Shown here in pieces: positions 10,150 through 18,823 of a DNA stretch of 64,000 bases. The position numbers and the translations under genes were made by a program. The number at the start of each line of letters is the position of its first letter. The first letter of the stretch is position 1. The notes below the pieces were generated by a model. The model was not told the origin of the DNA. It worked only from the letters and a program-made list of their open reading frames with translations, and made no database searches. Source of the DNA: Prevotellaceae bacterium (lineage in GTDB: Bacteria > Bacteroidota > Bacteroidia > Bacteroidales > Paludibacteraceae); the NCBI GenBank assembly GCA_020636695.1, contig JACJXJ010000002.1, positions 62,001 to 126,000 on the forward strand, written 5' to 3'.

Positions 10150-10665
10150 CAATACTGATTATAGTGAATTTTGTCGTAGGCGAGTTTTTCTTCGTCGTAA
10201 GGCTTGCGTCTTCGTCCCATAAACCAAGCGTTATCATACATAAAACGTGTTTATTATCAGGTATCTGAAGTATGTTTCTAACGAGGCTTCAGGGTTGTCG
10301 TTTCGCTGTATGTGCACGATTATGCTTGCCAACAGCTTCCCAACTCTAAACGGCGGCTGCCAATTGGATGATGATGGCGGCAATAGACGCATCTTCGTAC
10401 CACACATCGCTTTTCCGGCATCGTAAAACACCACAATAGCGAGTGGCGCATCTGCCACAAACTTGCTGCCAAATTCTCGACACGACGCCGTTTTACCTAA
10501 CGTATCGCGCTGGTCAATCACTATAAATTCCCAACCATTGGCACGTTTGAGGTAGGCGACATTAACGTAGTGCGTAAAATAGCATCTACTTTTCACTCTA
10601 CCGGCTTATTGAGGTATTTACGTATGCTGCGACGGTTTTTTATAAAGGGCTTCAAAGGTTGTCAT
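10149..10665 (-). pseudogene. Nitroreductase-family protein, frameshifted
   Basis: FMN-dependent nitroreductase fold. Readable pieces: MTTFEALYK, RRSIRKYL-like, GWEFIVIDQRDTL, FVADAPLAIVVFYDA, WYEDASIAA (in another frame), NDNPEASLE and a tail RRRKPYDEEKLAYDKIHYNQY stop. Family members of about 172 residues reduce nitro compounds, quinones or flavins. This is the first gene of the six-gene minus-strand operon; a -7 element lies 48-55 bases upstream. Confidence 0.78.
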
Positions 10666-10712
10666 ACTCAGGTTGTTTGTAGGATTTGTTCACATCCAAT
10701 TGTTTCAAACTA

Positions 10713-10720
10713 CAAAGATA
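10713..10720 (-). promoter_or_regulatory. Putative -7 element TATCTTTG of the six-gene operon
   Basis: TATCTTTG on the minus strand ahead of the nitroreductase start; an exact TAnnTTTG match. Confidence 0.6.
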
Positions 10721-10805
10721 CAAATTTACCTGTAAATATGGCGAATCAATTTTTACTATTTAGACTTTTTGTAGAATTGTTTAAGGTGTATGATTGATAA
10801 TAGAT

Positions 10806-10970
10806 CTAAGAAAGGCGATAATGGGCTATTTTAAACTGAACCAACACCTCACGTAAGCTCAAATCAATAACATGATGAGGTATTAGTGGTAAATATTCAT
10901 TTTGTAATATCTCTTCAAAATTGACCAGTAATGGTCCTTTTTATTCTAATAAGATTTTTTTGGAAAACAT
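10806..10970 (-). pseudogene. Short unrecognised coding-like fragment
   Basis: A protein-like tail of 43 codons ends at TAG 10806. It contains VNFEEILQNEYLPLIPHHV and then LREVLVQFKIAHYRLS. A possible ATG lies at 10970 (MFSKKILLE), in frame but cut off by one stop between the two pieces. Given the indels in its neighbours, one damaged small gene is plausible. I do not recognise the family. Confidence 0.3.
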
Positions 10971-11407
10971 TTTAAATTTGTATTTTTGTTTTGTTAGAAA
11001 AAGGCAAAAAATAAAAAAACTTTTGTAAAAACTTGTTAATTAAAAAAATGTACATTCGCTGCACTTAATAGTATAAAACGCAATTCGTGATACTTTTTAT
11101 AAATGTAATTAAATGATTTATTTATAAACAATTATAATTTAACAATAAAGTTCATTTACGAATGTTTTAAATGGTGAATTACAGCCCAAATAAAACGTTA
11201 TGGGCAAGTTTGAAGACCGCAACTCCGCGCTGATAGATATAAATGACATTGAAACTAGAAATTAATAAAATATAAATAATCATTTAAAAATAGCAATTCT
11301 GATAAAAAATGTAGCCTAATCGGAATTATCCTATTGACTTTGGACTTAATGTGAATGCGCAAAATAAATTCACAACATCTTGACAAATGCATACGCCAGA
11401 AAACTTA
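10971..11407. other. AT-rich stretch without a recognisable gene
   Basis: Strongly AT-rich sequence with many A and T runs. The plus-strand octamer TATTTTTG near 10981 could be a -7 element. No frame longer than about 30 codons looks protein-like, but indel noise in this part could hide a small gene. Confidence 0.4.
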
Positions 11408-11901
11408 TGATATTCAAATGTCGCAAGGACAATGATAAGTTCACTTTTTATATTGATGCAATATCATTAGATAATTTGCCAGAAAAAAGGTGGATTTATG
11501 GTAGATGATAAAATATCAAGGGTTTATCGACGCATTGACCGAAGCAAAATCAAATATCAGAATGGAACAGACAGCAAAATCAAATAATGTAAAGAACTTA
11601 CGGCAAAGAAATGCCAATAAAAAGCACAGTTCTGGATACTTTTTTTATGCAGTAGCGATTGGCGCTTTCATATGTTGTAAATCTTACATTTGATTTAAAA
11701 TATTGAAAGCGAAGGAGAAATTAAATATTGTTGATTGTTCGGTCTGGTAAAATACAATTTCAAGCAATCAATATATGGACGTAGATGGAGTTGTGATGAG
11801 TATTTCCTTCTGCAAATGAAATACAGGAATTCGTTGATTCGATTTCATTAAACAAAATCAATGAATTTAGAAATAAACCAGAAATCAGAAGACTTGTTTA
11901 A
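11408..11901 (+). pseudogene. Unrecognised, frame-broken coding remnant
   Basis: Protein-like patches follow each other on the plus strand in changing frames: KCRKDNDKFTFYIDAISLDN and LPEKRWIYG, then KISRVYRRIDRSKIKYQNG (with DDK just before it), then at the end SANEIQEFVDSISLNK and INEFRNKPEIRRLV followed by TAA at 11899. The spacing suggests one gene of 150-200 codons hit by several indels. I do not recognise the family. It belongs to the same noisy stretch as the genes before it. Confidence 0.35.
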
Positions 11902-12044
11902 ATGACCAACCCATAACATTGTATATACAAAATGAGCGAGACTAGTAGTAAATTCAAGGTTGTAGCCCTTCCAAAATTATCTGTTTGAAAGTGGATTTGA
12001 AGTCACCGTCTTACTTTGCATATATTCGCCGTTATAACTCTTCT

Positions 12045-12072
12045 AAGCGCCCTAATCAGGCGCTTTATTTTT
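12045..12072 (+). terminator. Terminator-like hairpin
   Basis: AAGCGCC/GGCGCTT with a six-base loop followed by TATTTTT lies downstream of the broken plus-strand coding remnant. Confidence 0.7.
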
Positions 12073-12224
12073 ACAACTTCAAAAAAATAGTTTTTCCCGT
12101 CACTATTTTTTATTTGTGTTTAATGATTACTTTTGAGACAAATTGTAAGTAAAAATAGCAGGCAAAAAAACAAACTTGATAAATTTGTAATTCATGCTTT
12201 GAGTTGATAACTATGGGGGATAAG

Positions 12225-12428
12225 ATGAAATATACTCAAACATCTACTACATGGCACAGAATAGCCGTACAGTTAGAAAATGAAACGGTTTGTAGATGCT
12301 TTACCATTGCGCTGGTATTTGGCGTAAATAGATATACTGTTAAACATATTGGCAATGTATCTATAAATCAAGGCGAACTAGAGGAAAAATCAAAATCTGT
12401 TCCATTTGGAACAAGTTGCCGAAGATAG
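12225..12428 (+). CDS. Small doubtful open frame
   Basis: 67 codons from the ATG at 12225, with in-frame starts also at 12204 and 12213. The translation (TTWHRIAVQLENETVCRC and on) has no domain I recognise. It is followed by a hairpin at 12484. The region is full of indels, so the frame may be a fragment or chance. Confidence 0.25.
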   Translation: MKYTQTSTTWHRIAVQLENETVCRCFTIALVFGVNRYTVKHIGNVSINQGELEEKSKSVPFGTSCRR

Positions 12429-12483
12429 TAAAAACGTAAAATGAATTTTTTATAATTAAAAACTCTAGTCAAACATAACAAAT

Positions 12484-12526
12484 CCCCGATAATTTTCTTA
12501 ATATCAGAGAATTATTGGGGATTTTT
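12484..12526. terminator. Hairpin terminator between the small frame and tRNA-Gln
   Basis: CCCCGATAATT pairs with AATTATTGGGG (one G-T mismatch) and is followed by ATTTTTG on the plus strand. On the other strand it lies just after the tRNA-Gln 3' end, so it could stop transcription of both. Confidence 0.7.
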
Positions 12527-12527
12527 G

Positions 12528-12598
12528 TTGCCTCACAAGGACTCGAACCCTGACATACAGAACCAGAATCTGCTGTGCTACCATTACACAATGAGGCA
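12528..12598 (-). tRNA. tRNA-Gln (anticodon CTG)
   Basis: Cloverleaf of 71 bases: acceptor TGCCTCA/TGAGGCA with discriminator A, D arm GTG...CAC, anticodon stem GCAGA/TCTGT around the loop TTCTGGT (CTG at positions 34-36), and a T arm with GGTTCGAGTCC. The U1-A72 start is typical of tRNA-Gln. CCA is not encoded. Confidence 0.93.
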
Positions 12599-12615
12599 AT
12601 GCTGATTTGCGCTTG

Positions 12616-12623
12616 CAAAATTA
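12616..12623 (-). promoter_or_regulatory. Putative -7 element TAATTTTG of tRNA-Gln
   Basis: TAATTTTG on the minus strand, 18 bases before the tRNA 5' end. Confidence 0.5.
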
Positions 12624-12680
12624 TAAAATATTTTCTGAACCAGATACGAAATTAGTCATTTTTTATGACCCAATGCGGTA

Positions 12681-14045
12681 TTAGTATTCGGTTGGTATTA
12701 CATAAACTTGTCCCGTTTCGTAGCGAATTACCTTGATATGAGCTCCTTTGCTAATAAATGCGCCATTGTCGGCTACAGCATCGTAGCGTTTGCCATCCAC
12801 TTCTACTTTGCCCGAAGGGCGTAAATCGGTGGTTGTGATGCCATTTTTACCCACCAAGGTGAGTTGTTCCGTAGGCACGCCTACAAATCCAGAAGCGGTT
12901 TCTTGGGTGGCTTCTAACGCCAATTTGCGGAAAATGCCTTTCGTGCCAATTTTCCACGTGAAGTAGATTATCGCCGCAAATCCGAGTAATAAACCGAGCA
13001 TCACGGTAAAGAGCGAGCGACCGATTTGTCCTGTTGGTACGTTTTCAAAATTAAAGTTCACATTATCGATCATACTCATGGTTAAACCAAAAATGACGAG
13101 TCCAATACCGCTGATGCCAGCCACGCCAAAGCCCGGAATGACAAAGATTTCTAAAATAATCAGAATCACACCAATAGCAAATAGAATAATTTCCCAACTG
13201 GCAGCTAATCCGTCGATATAAAGTGGCGCAAAGTAGAGTATAGCTGCCACCACTGCTGCAGCTAGCGGAAATCCAATGCCTGGCGTTTGTAATTCAAAAT
13301 AGATGCCACCAATAATCAACATAATCAGGATACTTTGCAAAAAGGTGTTGGTTAAAATCCCTTTTAAGTTATCCATAGTACTTGGTTCGTACACCTGTAG
13401 CGTATAAGTGCCCGCTGCGTAACCCGCTTGCGTCAAAACGGCTTCTATGTTTTCAGCCGTGCCTTCGCAATAGCCGTGTTTCATAGCTTCTTCGGTGGTA
13501 AATGTGAGCGTTTTGCCCGAATCGATGAGATTTGGAATCACTGTGCGGTCGTCCACCATGGCTTCCGCAATGAGTGGTTCGCGTTTCCAATTGCCCAACG
13601 AATCTTTGCCTTGCGCTTCGGCGGTAGAACGCATCGTGGCGCGCATGTACGATTGGTATTTGTCAGGCATCTGTTGTCCGTCAGTGCCGTTTACAACCGT
13701 GGCAGCGCCAAAACTAGCGCCTGGTCGCATATAAATTTGGTCGCAAGCAATGGAAATTAAAGCACCAGCTGAGGCGGCGTTATTATCAATAAAGGCGATG
13801 ACGGGAATTTTTGAGTTTAAAATGGTGGTTCTGATGCTATCGGCATAAACCACTTCGCCGCCATAGGTGTTCAGGTTGATAAGAATTGCATCGGCTTTCA
13901 GTTCAGCCGCTTCTGCAAATCCTTGTTTGGTGTAAATCCACGTTTTACTGTTGATATCATCGCGAATATCAATCTGATAAATGGTAGTTGCTTGTGCCAC
14001 AACGAGTGTAACGAGCAGTGATAAAAGCGTTAATACGTATTTCAT
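12681..14045 (-). CDS. NfeD-family membrane serine protease (long form)
   Basis: 454 residues. An N-terminal signal (residues 1-19) is followed by a ClpP-class protease domain: LINLNTYGGEVVYAD, then NNAASAGALISIACD with the candidate nucleophile Ser, then a Lys-bearing segment near MRSTAEAQGKD. A block of four to five membrane helices (about residues 235-360) and a C-terminal NfeD OB-fold (GKNGITTTDLRPSGKVEVDGKRYDAVAD) follow. Long NfeD proteins cut membrane partner proteins such as stomatins and act in membrane quality control. No stomatin gene is adjacent. It lies 44 bases after the ABC-importer ATPase on the same strand and might be read through from it. Confidence 0.9.
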   Translation of the reverse strand: MKYVLTLLSLLVTLVVAQATTIYQIDIRDDINSKTWIYTKQGFAEAAELKADAILINLNTYGGEVVYADSIRTTILNSKIPVIAFIDNNAASAGALISIACDQIYMRPGASFGAATVVNGTDGQQMPDKYQSYMRATMRSTAEAQGKDSLGNWKREPLIAEAMVDDRTVIPNLIDSGKTLTFTTEEAMKHGYCEGTAENIEAVLTQAGYAAGTYTLQVYEPSTMDNLKGILTNTFLQSILIMLIIGGIYFELQTPGIGFPLAAAVVAAILYFAPLYIDGLAASWEIILFAIGVILIILEIFVIPGFGVAGISGIGLVIFGLTMSMIDNVNFNFENVPTGQIGRSLFTVMLGLLLGFAAIIYFTWKIGTKGIFRKLALEATQETASGFVGVPTEQLTLVGKNGITTTDLRPSGKVEVDGKRYDAVADNGAFISKGAHIKVIRYETGQVYVIPTEY

Positions 14046-14089
14046 AATCTGTATTTTTTATTTTTTAAGCTGTTTCTAAAAAAACAGCA

Positions 14090-15040
14090 CTAATCCATGA
14101 GTAGTTTTAGAATTTCTTCAATCGAATGCACGTCGGTATTATGGAGACGAAATACGCCATCGTGCGCTTCAATAGTAATTGACGCCGATTCGGACAGCTG
14201 AATGCCACAGCGAAGCAGTGCGTGTTGTAGCCATAAGGTCGCTGGCTTTTCACCTATAACGTTCACGTGTAACGGGCCTACCAAATGGTTTATTTTACAA
14301 TGACCATCGTTTTCGTCGAATTGAAATGAATGACTGCCGAACGCTTCCTGAAATTTACCTGTGAGCATCAAATCTTCAGGTATGCCCACTTCGACGCCAT
14401 GTTCGCCCATCAACCAAATTTTATCTGCCATTTGTAACGCCAAATCGAGTTCGTGTGTCGATAGAATAAAGGTTTTCTGCGTATTTACCGATAAACGGCG
14501 TAGCAATAGCATAATTTCGATACGGTTAGGTAGGTCGAGATGTGCCGTAGGTTCATCCAACAATACGAGTGGTGTATCTTGTGCCAATGCTTTAGCAATC
14601 ACTGCGCGTTGTTTTTCACCATCACTTATTTCGGTTAAGTAACAATGCGCTTTGTGGGTTAAGCTTACTTGTTGTAATGCTTCTGCTATTTTGGCTTCAT
14701 CTGTATCTAAAAGACTTCCAGCCCAATTGGTATAAGGGAATCGCCCTAAAGCCACTAAATCGTGAACCGTTAAATTTTCCGTATCAATCGAGTCCGTCAG
14801 TACTAATGAGAAAAGCGTAGAACGTTCGTAACTGCTTAATTTTTGTACCGATTTGCCTTGTATGGTAATGTCTCCTTTCAGTGGTTTTTGTAAGCCCGCT
14901 AAAGTGCGTAATAAGGTGCTTTTACCACAGCCATTGGTACCTGTAAGACAAATCAAATCGCGTGCGTTGGCATGCAAATTCAAGTCACTTTGTACTGCGC
15001 GACGTCCGTATCCTATATGTAAGTTAGTTGTTCTAAGCAT
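14090..15040 (-). CDS. ABC importer ATPase, FecE/BtuD type
   Basis: 316 residues, drives uptake of iron-siderophore, haem or cobalamin with the upstream permease and binding protein. Walker A GTNGCGKST (about residue 36), signature EISDGEKQRAVIAKAL (the usual LSGGE replaced by ISDGE), Walker B PLVLLDEPTAHLD, H-loop STHELDL. Residues about 225-316 are an extra C-terminal domain. It starts nine bases after the permease stop. Confidence 0.9.
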   Translation of the reverse strand: MLRTTNLHIGYGRRAVQSDLNLHANARDLICLTGTNGCGKSTLLRTLAGLQKPLKGDITIQGKSVQKLSSYERSTLFSLVLTDSIDTENLTVHDLVALGRFPYTNWAGSLLDTDEAKIAEALQQVSLTHKAHCYLTEISDGEKQRAVIAKALAQDTPLVLLDEPTAHLDLPNRIEIMLLLRRLSVNTQKTFILSTHELDLALQMADKIWLMGEHGVEVGIPEDLMLTGKFQEAFGSHSFQFDENDGHCKINHLVGPLHVNVIGEKPATLWLQHALLRCGIQLSESASITIEAHDGVFRLHNTDVHSIEEILKLLMD

Positions 15041-15048
15041 GTTATTGG

Positions 15049-16048
15049 TTAGCTATTACCTTTCTTTTTTAAAATAATCCAAATAATAATCGGAGCACCG
15101 ACTAAAGCACTAATGGCATTTATTGGGAGCGTATAACCATCGGCAGGTAATTGTGTGGCCAAATCGCACAATAGGAGCAATGAGGCGCCGCACAACATGG
15201 TTCCTGGTAGTGTTATACGATGATCGGATGTGCGGAATAATCCACGCACTAAATGCGGCACAGCCATACCAATGAACGCAATGGGACCCGTAAAAGCGGT
15301 GGTTGTTCCAGCTAATAAGGCTACGGCGATGATAATCAGAAAACGCGTGCGCACAATGTTAATACCTAAACCTTGTGCATAATTTTCGCCTAATAACAAG
15401 CCCATTTAATGATTTTTGAATGGATAACGCCAGCACTAATCCTATCACAACGAACGGTAGCATCACTTGCATATAAGTCCAGCTTACAGCCGAAAGGCTA
15501 CCAAATGTCCACACTACAAATAATTTGAGCGCGTCAGGATTACTATTGTTTTGTAAGATAGTGACCAAAGAACCAGCTATTTGACCAAACATAATACCCA
15601 CAATGAGCAGAGATACAGCTTGGCGCACACGAAACGAAACGCCTAATACCAGTAATAATACTAAAATACCACCTAAAATGGCTGAAATAACGAGTCCCCA
15701 ACCGCTTTGTATAAAAGTAATGGGAAGTATAGAACTCCCTAATAAAAAAATAGCCACACCTAAACTTGATCCAGAACTGACGCCTAATACGTATGGACCA
15801 GCTAAAGGATTACGAAAAAGTGTTTGCATCAATAAACCTGCCACCGAAATAGAAGCGCCTGTAATAATGGCTGTTAATGCTTTGGGTAGTCGAAAATTGA
15901 CAATGATTTCGTGATAAATAGGATTATCGGATAAGAGTGCTTCTAGCGGTAATCGTACGCTGCCTAAAGCAATGTCCAATAGGAAGAGTGCCGCCGTGAG
16001 TAAAATTAACCCGACAAAAAGAAATGTTTTTTTAGGTAATGTGTTCAC
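15049..16048 (-). pseudogene. FecCD-type ABC permease with a single frameshift
   Basis: The first part (16048 to about 15400) encodes the N-terminal hydrophobic half: NFRLPKALTAIITGASISVA, then LLMQTLFRNPLAGPYVLGVS, both strong BtuC/FecD signatures. The second part (15405 to 15049) continues LLLGENYAQGLGINI, TAFTGPIAFIGMAVPHLVR and GAPIIIWIILKKKG. The join is at TTAAATGGGCTTG: reading GG instead of GGG gives LNGLLLGENYAQG, as expected. The repaired protein is about 333 residues, normal. There is no slippery heptamer, so an extra G by sequencing error or a fresh mutation is likely. The importer is probably functional if the former. Confidence 0.88.
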
Positions 16049-16065
16049 AACTAGTTATTGAGGAT

Positions 16066-17193
16066 TTATTTTAAACGTATTAAGTAGACTGGCGTATAAG
16101 TGGGCAATAATTCAGGATGCAAGGCCCATATCACATCTTTTAAAACTAAATCGGGATGCACCACGGCACTTTCCCAAAAATCATTAGCGCCACTTGGTTT
16201 GGTACGTGCCCAAAAACCATAAACATTGCCTTTCTGAGCTGAACTGAAAAGCTGGTGGCGTTCGTCCATCTTGAGAAGTTCTGGTAAACTGGCCACAGGC
16301 GCATTTAACCACACATCCGCTTTTGAAAATTGGTTTAATACCGTTTCAAAATTAAGTGGTAAACTGCCTGAAGTGGTATCATTAGCATAAAAATAATCGG
16401 CACCCGCATCTACAAAAAGACGACCCATATAACTTTGTCCACCAGGCATATACCAAGTTCCTTTAAAATTTCCACCAGCTAAAATAGTTGGTTTTTGTTT
16501 TACTTCTTGCGCTACTTTTTTGGCGGCATTATACCGTTCGGCCATGGCATCAAATAGTTGACCAGCCTCTGCTTCTTTGTTGTAGAAAGCAGCCACGAAT
16601 TTTATCCATTCTGCGCGTCCAAGTAACGATTGTTCGGTCCATTCGTTATTGAACAGCAACGGAATACCTGCAGTCGCTAAATGTTTCGCATTATCATCTT
16701 GCTGGTTATAACTCGCTAACATCAACGCATCAGGTTTGAGCATCAATAGGCGTTCTACATTGGTATTAAACGCATCGCCTAGACTTGTTATTTTACCTTG
16801 TGCGTAAGCTGTGGCTATGGTTTCATTATAAATCAATTCGGGTGTACATACGCCAGTTACGGTTTGAAGTTCGTTCAATAGGGCTAGAAATTCAAAATGA
16901 GTGCATGATGTCACGGCTAATTTGGTCAGTGGTACATGTACTGTTTGTGAGGCATCTGGCGTTTGTGTATTCTCGTCAGTTACCAAATAGTAGGTGGAAA
17001 GAATTTTGCCTTTTTGCCAAGGATTAAAAACGGTGACACGTTTATAATGCGGGAAATAATCTAGTTTAAATCCTGTGGCGTAAGTAATGGTTAAGGTAGA
17101 ATCAGGCGTCTGTTCATTCGTAGTTTGCTGTCCTGTGTGACCACAACTACAAACTACTAAAGCCATCATGAGATAAAAAAATAGTTTTTGCAT
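16066..17193 (-). CDS. Periplasmic metal-chelate/cobalamin-binding lipoprotein of the ABC importer
   Basis: About 375 residues from ATG 17193, chosen because it starts a lipoprotein signal (MQKLFFYLMMALVVCSCG). A TroA/BtuF-type binding domain follows: conserved patches TSCTHFEFLALLNEL, EAEAGQLFDAMAERYNAA, PGGQSYMGRLFVDAGADY, FETVLNQFSKADVWLN. These clamshell proteins deliver iron-siderophore, haem or B12 to a FecCD permease. It is first in the order binding protein, permease, ATPase. The substrate cannot be read from sequence. Only 23-30 bases separate the -7 element and the start, so no riboswitch fits there. Confidence 0.88.
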   Translation of the reverse strand: MQKLFFYLMMALVVCSCGHTGQQTTNEQTPDSTLTITYATGFKLDYFPHYKRVTVFNPWQKGKILSTYYLVTDENTQTPDASQTVHVPLTKLAVTSCTHFEFLALLNELQTVTGVCTPELIYNETIATAYAQGKITSLGDAFNTNVERLLMLKPDALMLASYNQQDDNAKHLATAGIPLLFNNEWTEQSLLGRAEWIKFVAAFYNKEAEAGQLFDAMAERYNAAKKVAQEVKQKPTILAGGNFKGTWYMPGGQSYMGRLFVDAGADYFYANDTTSGSLPLNFETVLNQFSKADVWLNAPVASLPELLKMDERHQLFSSAQKGNVYGFWARTKPSGANDFWESAVVHPDLVLKDVIWALHPELLPTYTPVYLIRLK

Positions 17194-17215
17194 TACCAAA
17201 AAATCGTTTGTCTGG

Positions 17216-17223
17216 CAAAGATA
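17216..17223 (-). promoter_or_regulatory. Putative -7 element TATCTTTG of the importer operon
   Basis: Exact TAnnTTTG match 23 bases upstream of the binding-protein ATG, and downstream of the nadC terminator. Confidence 0.6.
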
Positions 17224-17246
17224 ACCATAAAATAGCAAAACAGAAA

Positions 17247-17280
17247 AAAAAGACGCAACTAACTAGTTGCGTCTTTTTTA
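17247..17280 (-). terminator. Terminator after nadC
   Basis: The stem AGACGCAACTA/TAGTTGCGTCT with short loop is flanked by A and T runs. It separates nadC from the importer operon. Confidence 0.88.
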
Positions 17281-17299
17281 TTATTCAAATTAAGTTTCC

Positions 17300-18142
17300 T
17301 TATTTAACGGCCTTAAAACTCATATCCAAACTTTTAACAGAGTGGGTGAGGGCGCCTACTGAAATAAAGTCAACACCACATTCGGCATATTCACGAAGCG
17401 TGTCGAACGTAATACCGCCAGACGATTCTGTTTCGTATTTACCACCAATCAATTCAACGGCTTTTTTGGTGTCCACTGGCGAAAAGTTGTCGAGCATAAT
17501 GCGGTCAACACCTCCAACAGCCATTACTTGGCGAATTTCGTCAAAGTTACGTACTTCTATTTCTATTTTAAGATCTTTTCCTTTGGCTTTGCAGTAATCT
17601 TTAGCGCGGTTAATGGCTTTGTCGATGCCACCAGCAAAATCTACGTGATTGTCTTTGAGCAGAATCATGTCGTACAAGCCAATGCGGTGATTGCAGCCAC
17701 CACCAAGTTTGACCGCTTCTTTTTCGAGCAAACGCAAGCCTGGTGTGGTTTTACGTGTGTCGAGTACGCGTGTTTTGGTGCCTTCGAGCATTTTTACATA
17801 TTGCGCTGTGCGTGTGGCTACACCGCTCATGCGTTGCATAATATTAAGCATTAAACGTTCCGTTTGTAAGAGCGATTGAATACGTCCTTCCACCACAAAC
17901 ACAATGTCACCAACCTTTACCTGATCACCATCATGTAAAAATTGAGTCATGTGAAGACTTGGGTCGAATGCTTGAAATACACGTTTAGCGACTTCAACGC
18001 CAGCTAATACGCCATTTTCTTTAATGATAAGTTGTGATTTCCCTATGGCGTCGGCAGGAATGCACGACAGGGTGGTATGATCTCCGTCGCCAATATCTTC
18101 GGCAAACCAGAGTTTAATGAGCTCGTCTAAATTGTCAATCAT
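17300..18142 (-). CDS. nadC: Quinolinate phosphoribosyltransferase (nicotinate-nucleotide pyrophosphorylase)
   Basis: 280 residues. Converts quinolinate and PRPP to nicotinate mononucleotide in de novo NAD synthesis. Signatures: EDIGDGDHTT near the start, RLMLNIMQRMSGVATRT, VLDTRKTTPGLRLLEKEAV, GGGCNHRIGLYDMILLKDNH and IEIEVRNFDE, with the C-terminal VDFISVGALTHS barrel strand. Length is normal. The start overlaps the stop of the DUF4783 gene by eight bases, so the two are probably co-translated. Confidence 0.96.
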   Translation of the reverse strand: MIDNLDELIKLWFAEDIGDGDHTTLSCIPADAIGKSQLIIKENGVLAGVEVAKRVFQAFDPSLHMTQFLHDGDQVKVGDIVFVVEGRIQSLLQTERLMLNIMQRMSGVATRTAQYVKMLEGTKTRVLDTRKTTPGLRLLEKEAVKLGGGCNHRIGLYDMILLKDNHVDFAGGIDKAINRAKDYCKAKGKDLKIEIEVRNFDEIRQVMAVGGVDRIMLDNFSPVDTKKAVELIGGKYETESSGGITFDTLREYAECGVDFISVGALTHSVKSLDMSFKAVK

Positions 18143-18527
18143 CTGAACCTTCTATACGTAATTGTTGTACTAAATTTTTCTTTATCAAGAAGTAAACACG
18201 ATAAGTGCCATTGGTGGTTTCGAGATTTCCAATAACAAATTGGGCGCTTTCTTTATCGCCGCGGTGCATAATGGAGAATCGAAGTGGCGGATTTTTTTTG
18301 AAAAAATCGTTTAAAATCGTTTTTGTTTGTTGTTTGGTGAATACGTTGTTCGCATTTTTGATTACCAACTCAACATTATCATTTAGATGTTCGGCAATAG
18401 CATCGCTGTAACCGCTGTTAAAACCAGCTACAATATCTGGTATAGCATCTATTTGTTGCGCTTGTACTGTAAAAGCCAGTGCCAGTGCGATGAGTGATAA
18501 GGAGTATTTAAGGTTTTTCATAGTCAT
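18135..18527 (-). CDS. DUF4783 exported protein
   Basis: 130 residues with a signal peptide ending near LAFTVQAQ. The rest matches DUF4783, a small NTF2-like family found beside nadC in many Bacteroidota: VAGFNSGYSDAIAEHLNDN, then FFKKNPPLRF and YRVYFLIKK. The function is unknown. It is first in a two-gene unit with nadC. Confidence 0.85.
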   Translation of the reverse strand: MTMKNLKYSLSLIALALAFTVQAQQIDAIPDIVAGFNSGYSDAIAEHLNDNVELVIKNANNVFTKQQTKTILNDFFKKNPPLRFSIMHRGDKESAQFVIGNLETTNGTYRVYFLIKKNLVQQLRIEGSDD

Positions 18528-18658
18528 TTGTTTCTTAGAAAAAAACTACCACTAATTACCGAGCAAAAAACATACCAAAGGCATATTTTTAGAAAAAAGT
18601 AGCATTTAAGTTGGTTATTAATCTAAAAAAAACGAAATTTGCAAACGCATATACTCGG

Positions 18659-18666
18659 CAAAGGTA
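18659..18666 (-). promoter_or_regulatory. Putative -7 element TACCTTTG of the DUF4783-nadC unit
   Basis: Minus-strand TACCTTTG about 130 bases before the DUF4783 ATG. The 296-base gap between this unit and the divergent rlmH shows no other clear feature. Confidence 0.45.
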
Positions 18667-18823
18667 ATTTATTTTTTTGAAAATACTAGACTTGTTGTAC
18701 GATTTTTGCATTGTTAGGGCTGTCTAGTTATTAACCAAAAGGTCAAAACATCTTCATTTAAAGCCATTTGTCGTAGGCGATTTGTTAAATCTGTAGTTGA
18801 CCTTATTTGCTATTTTCAACCGT

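Noticed and set aside
4566..12450. Prophage or mobile element remnant as cause of the broken region
   Set aside because: All recognisable genes are housekeeping or envelope genes in operon order; no integrase, transposase, terminal repeat or phage gene is seen.
13428..13760. Open frames of 79-110 codons antisense to the NfeD gene
   Set aside because: They arise from codon structure of a well-supported minus-strand gene and show no domain or promoter.
15360..15420. Programmed ribosomal frameshift in the permease gene
   Set aside because: No slippery heptamer, no stimulatory structure visible, and the family is never made this way; a single extra G explains it.
17194..17300. Cobalamin riboswitch before the importer operon
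   Set aside because: Only about 23-30 bases lie between the -7 element and the start and they contain no B12-box-like sequence.
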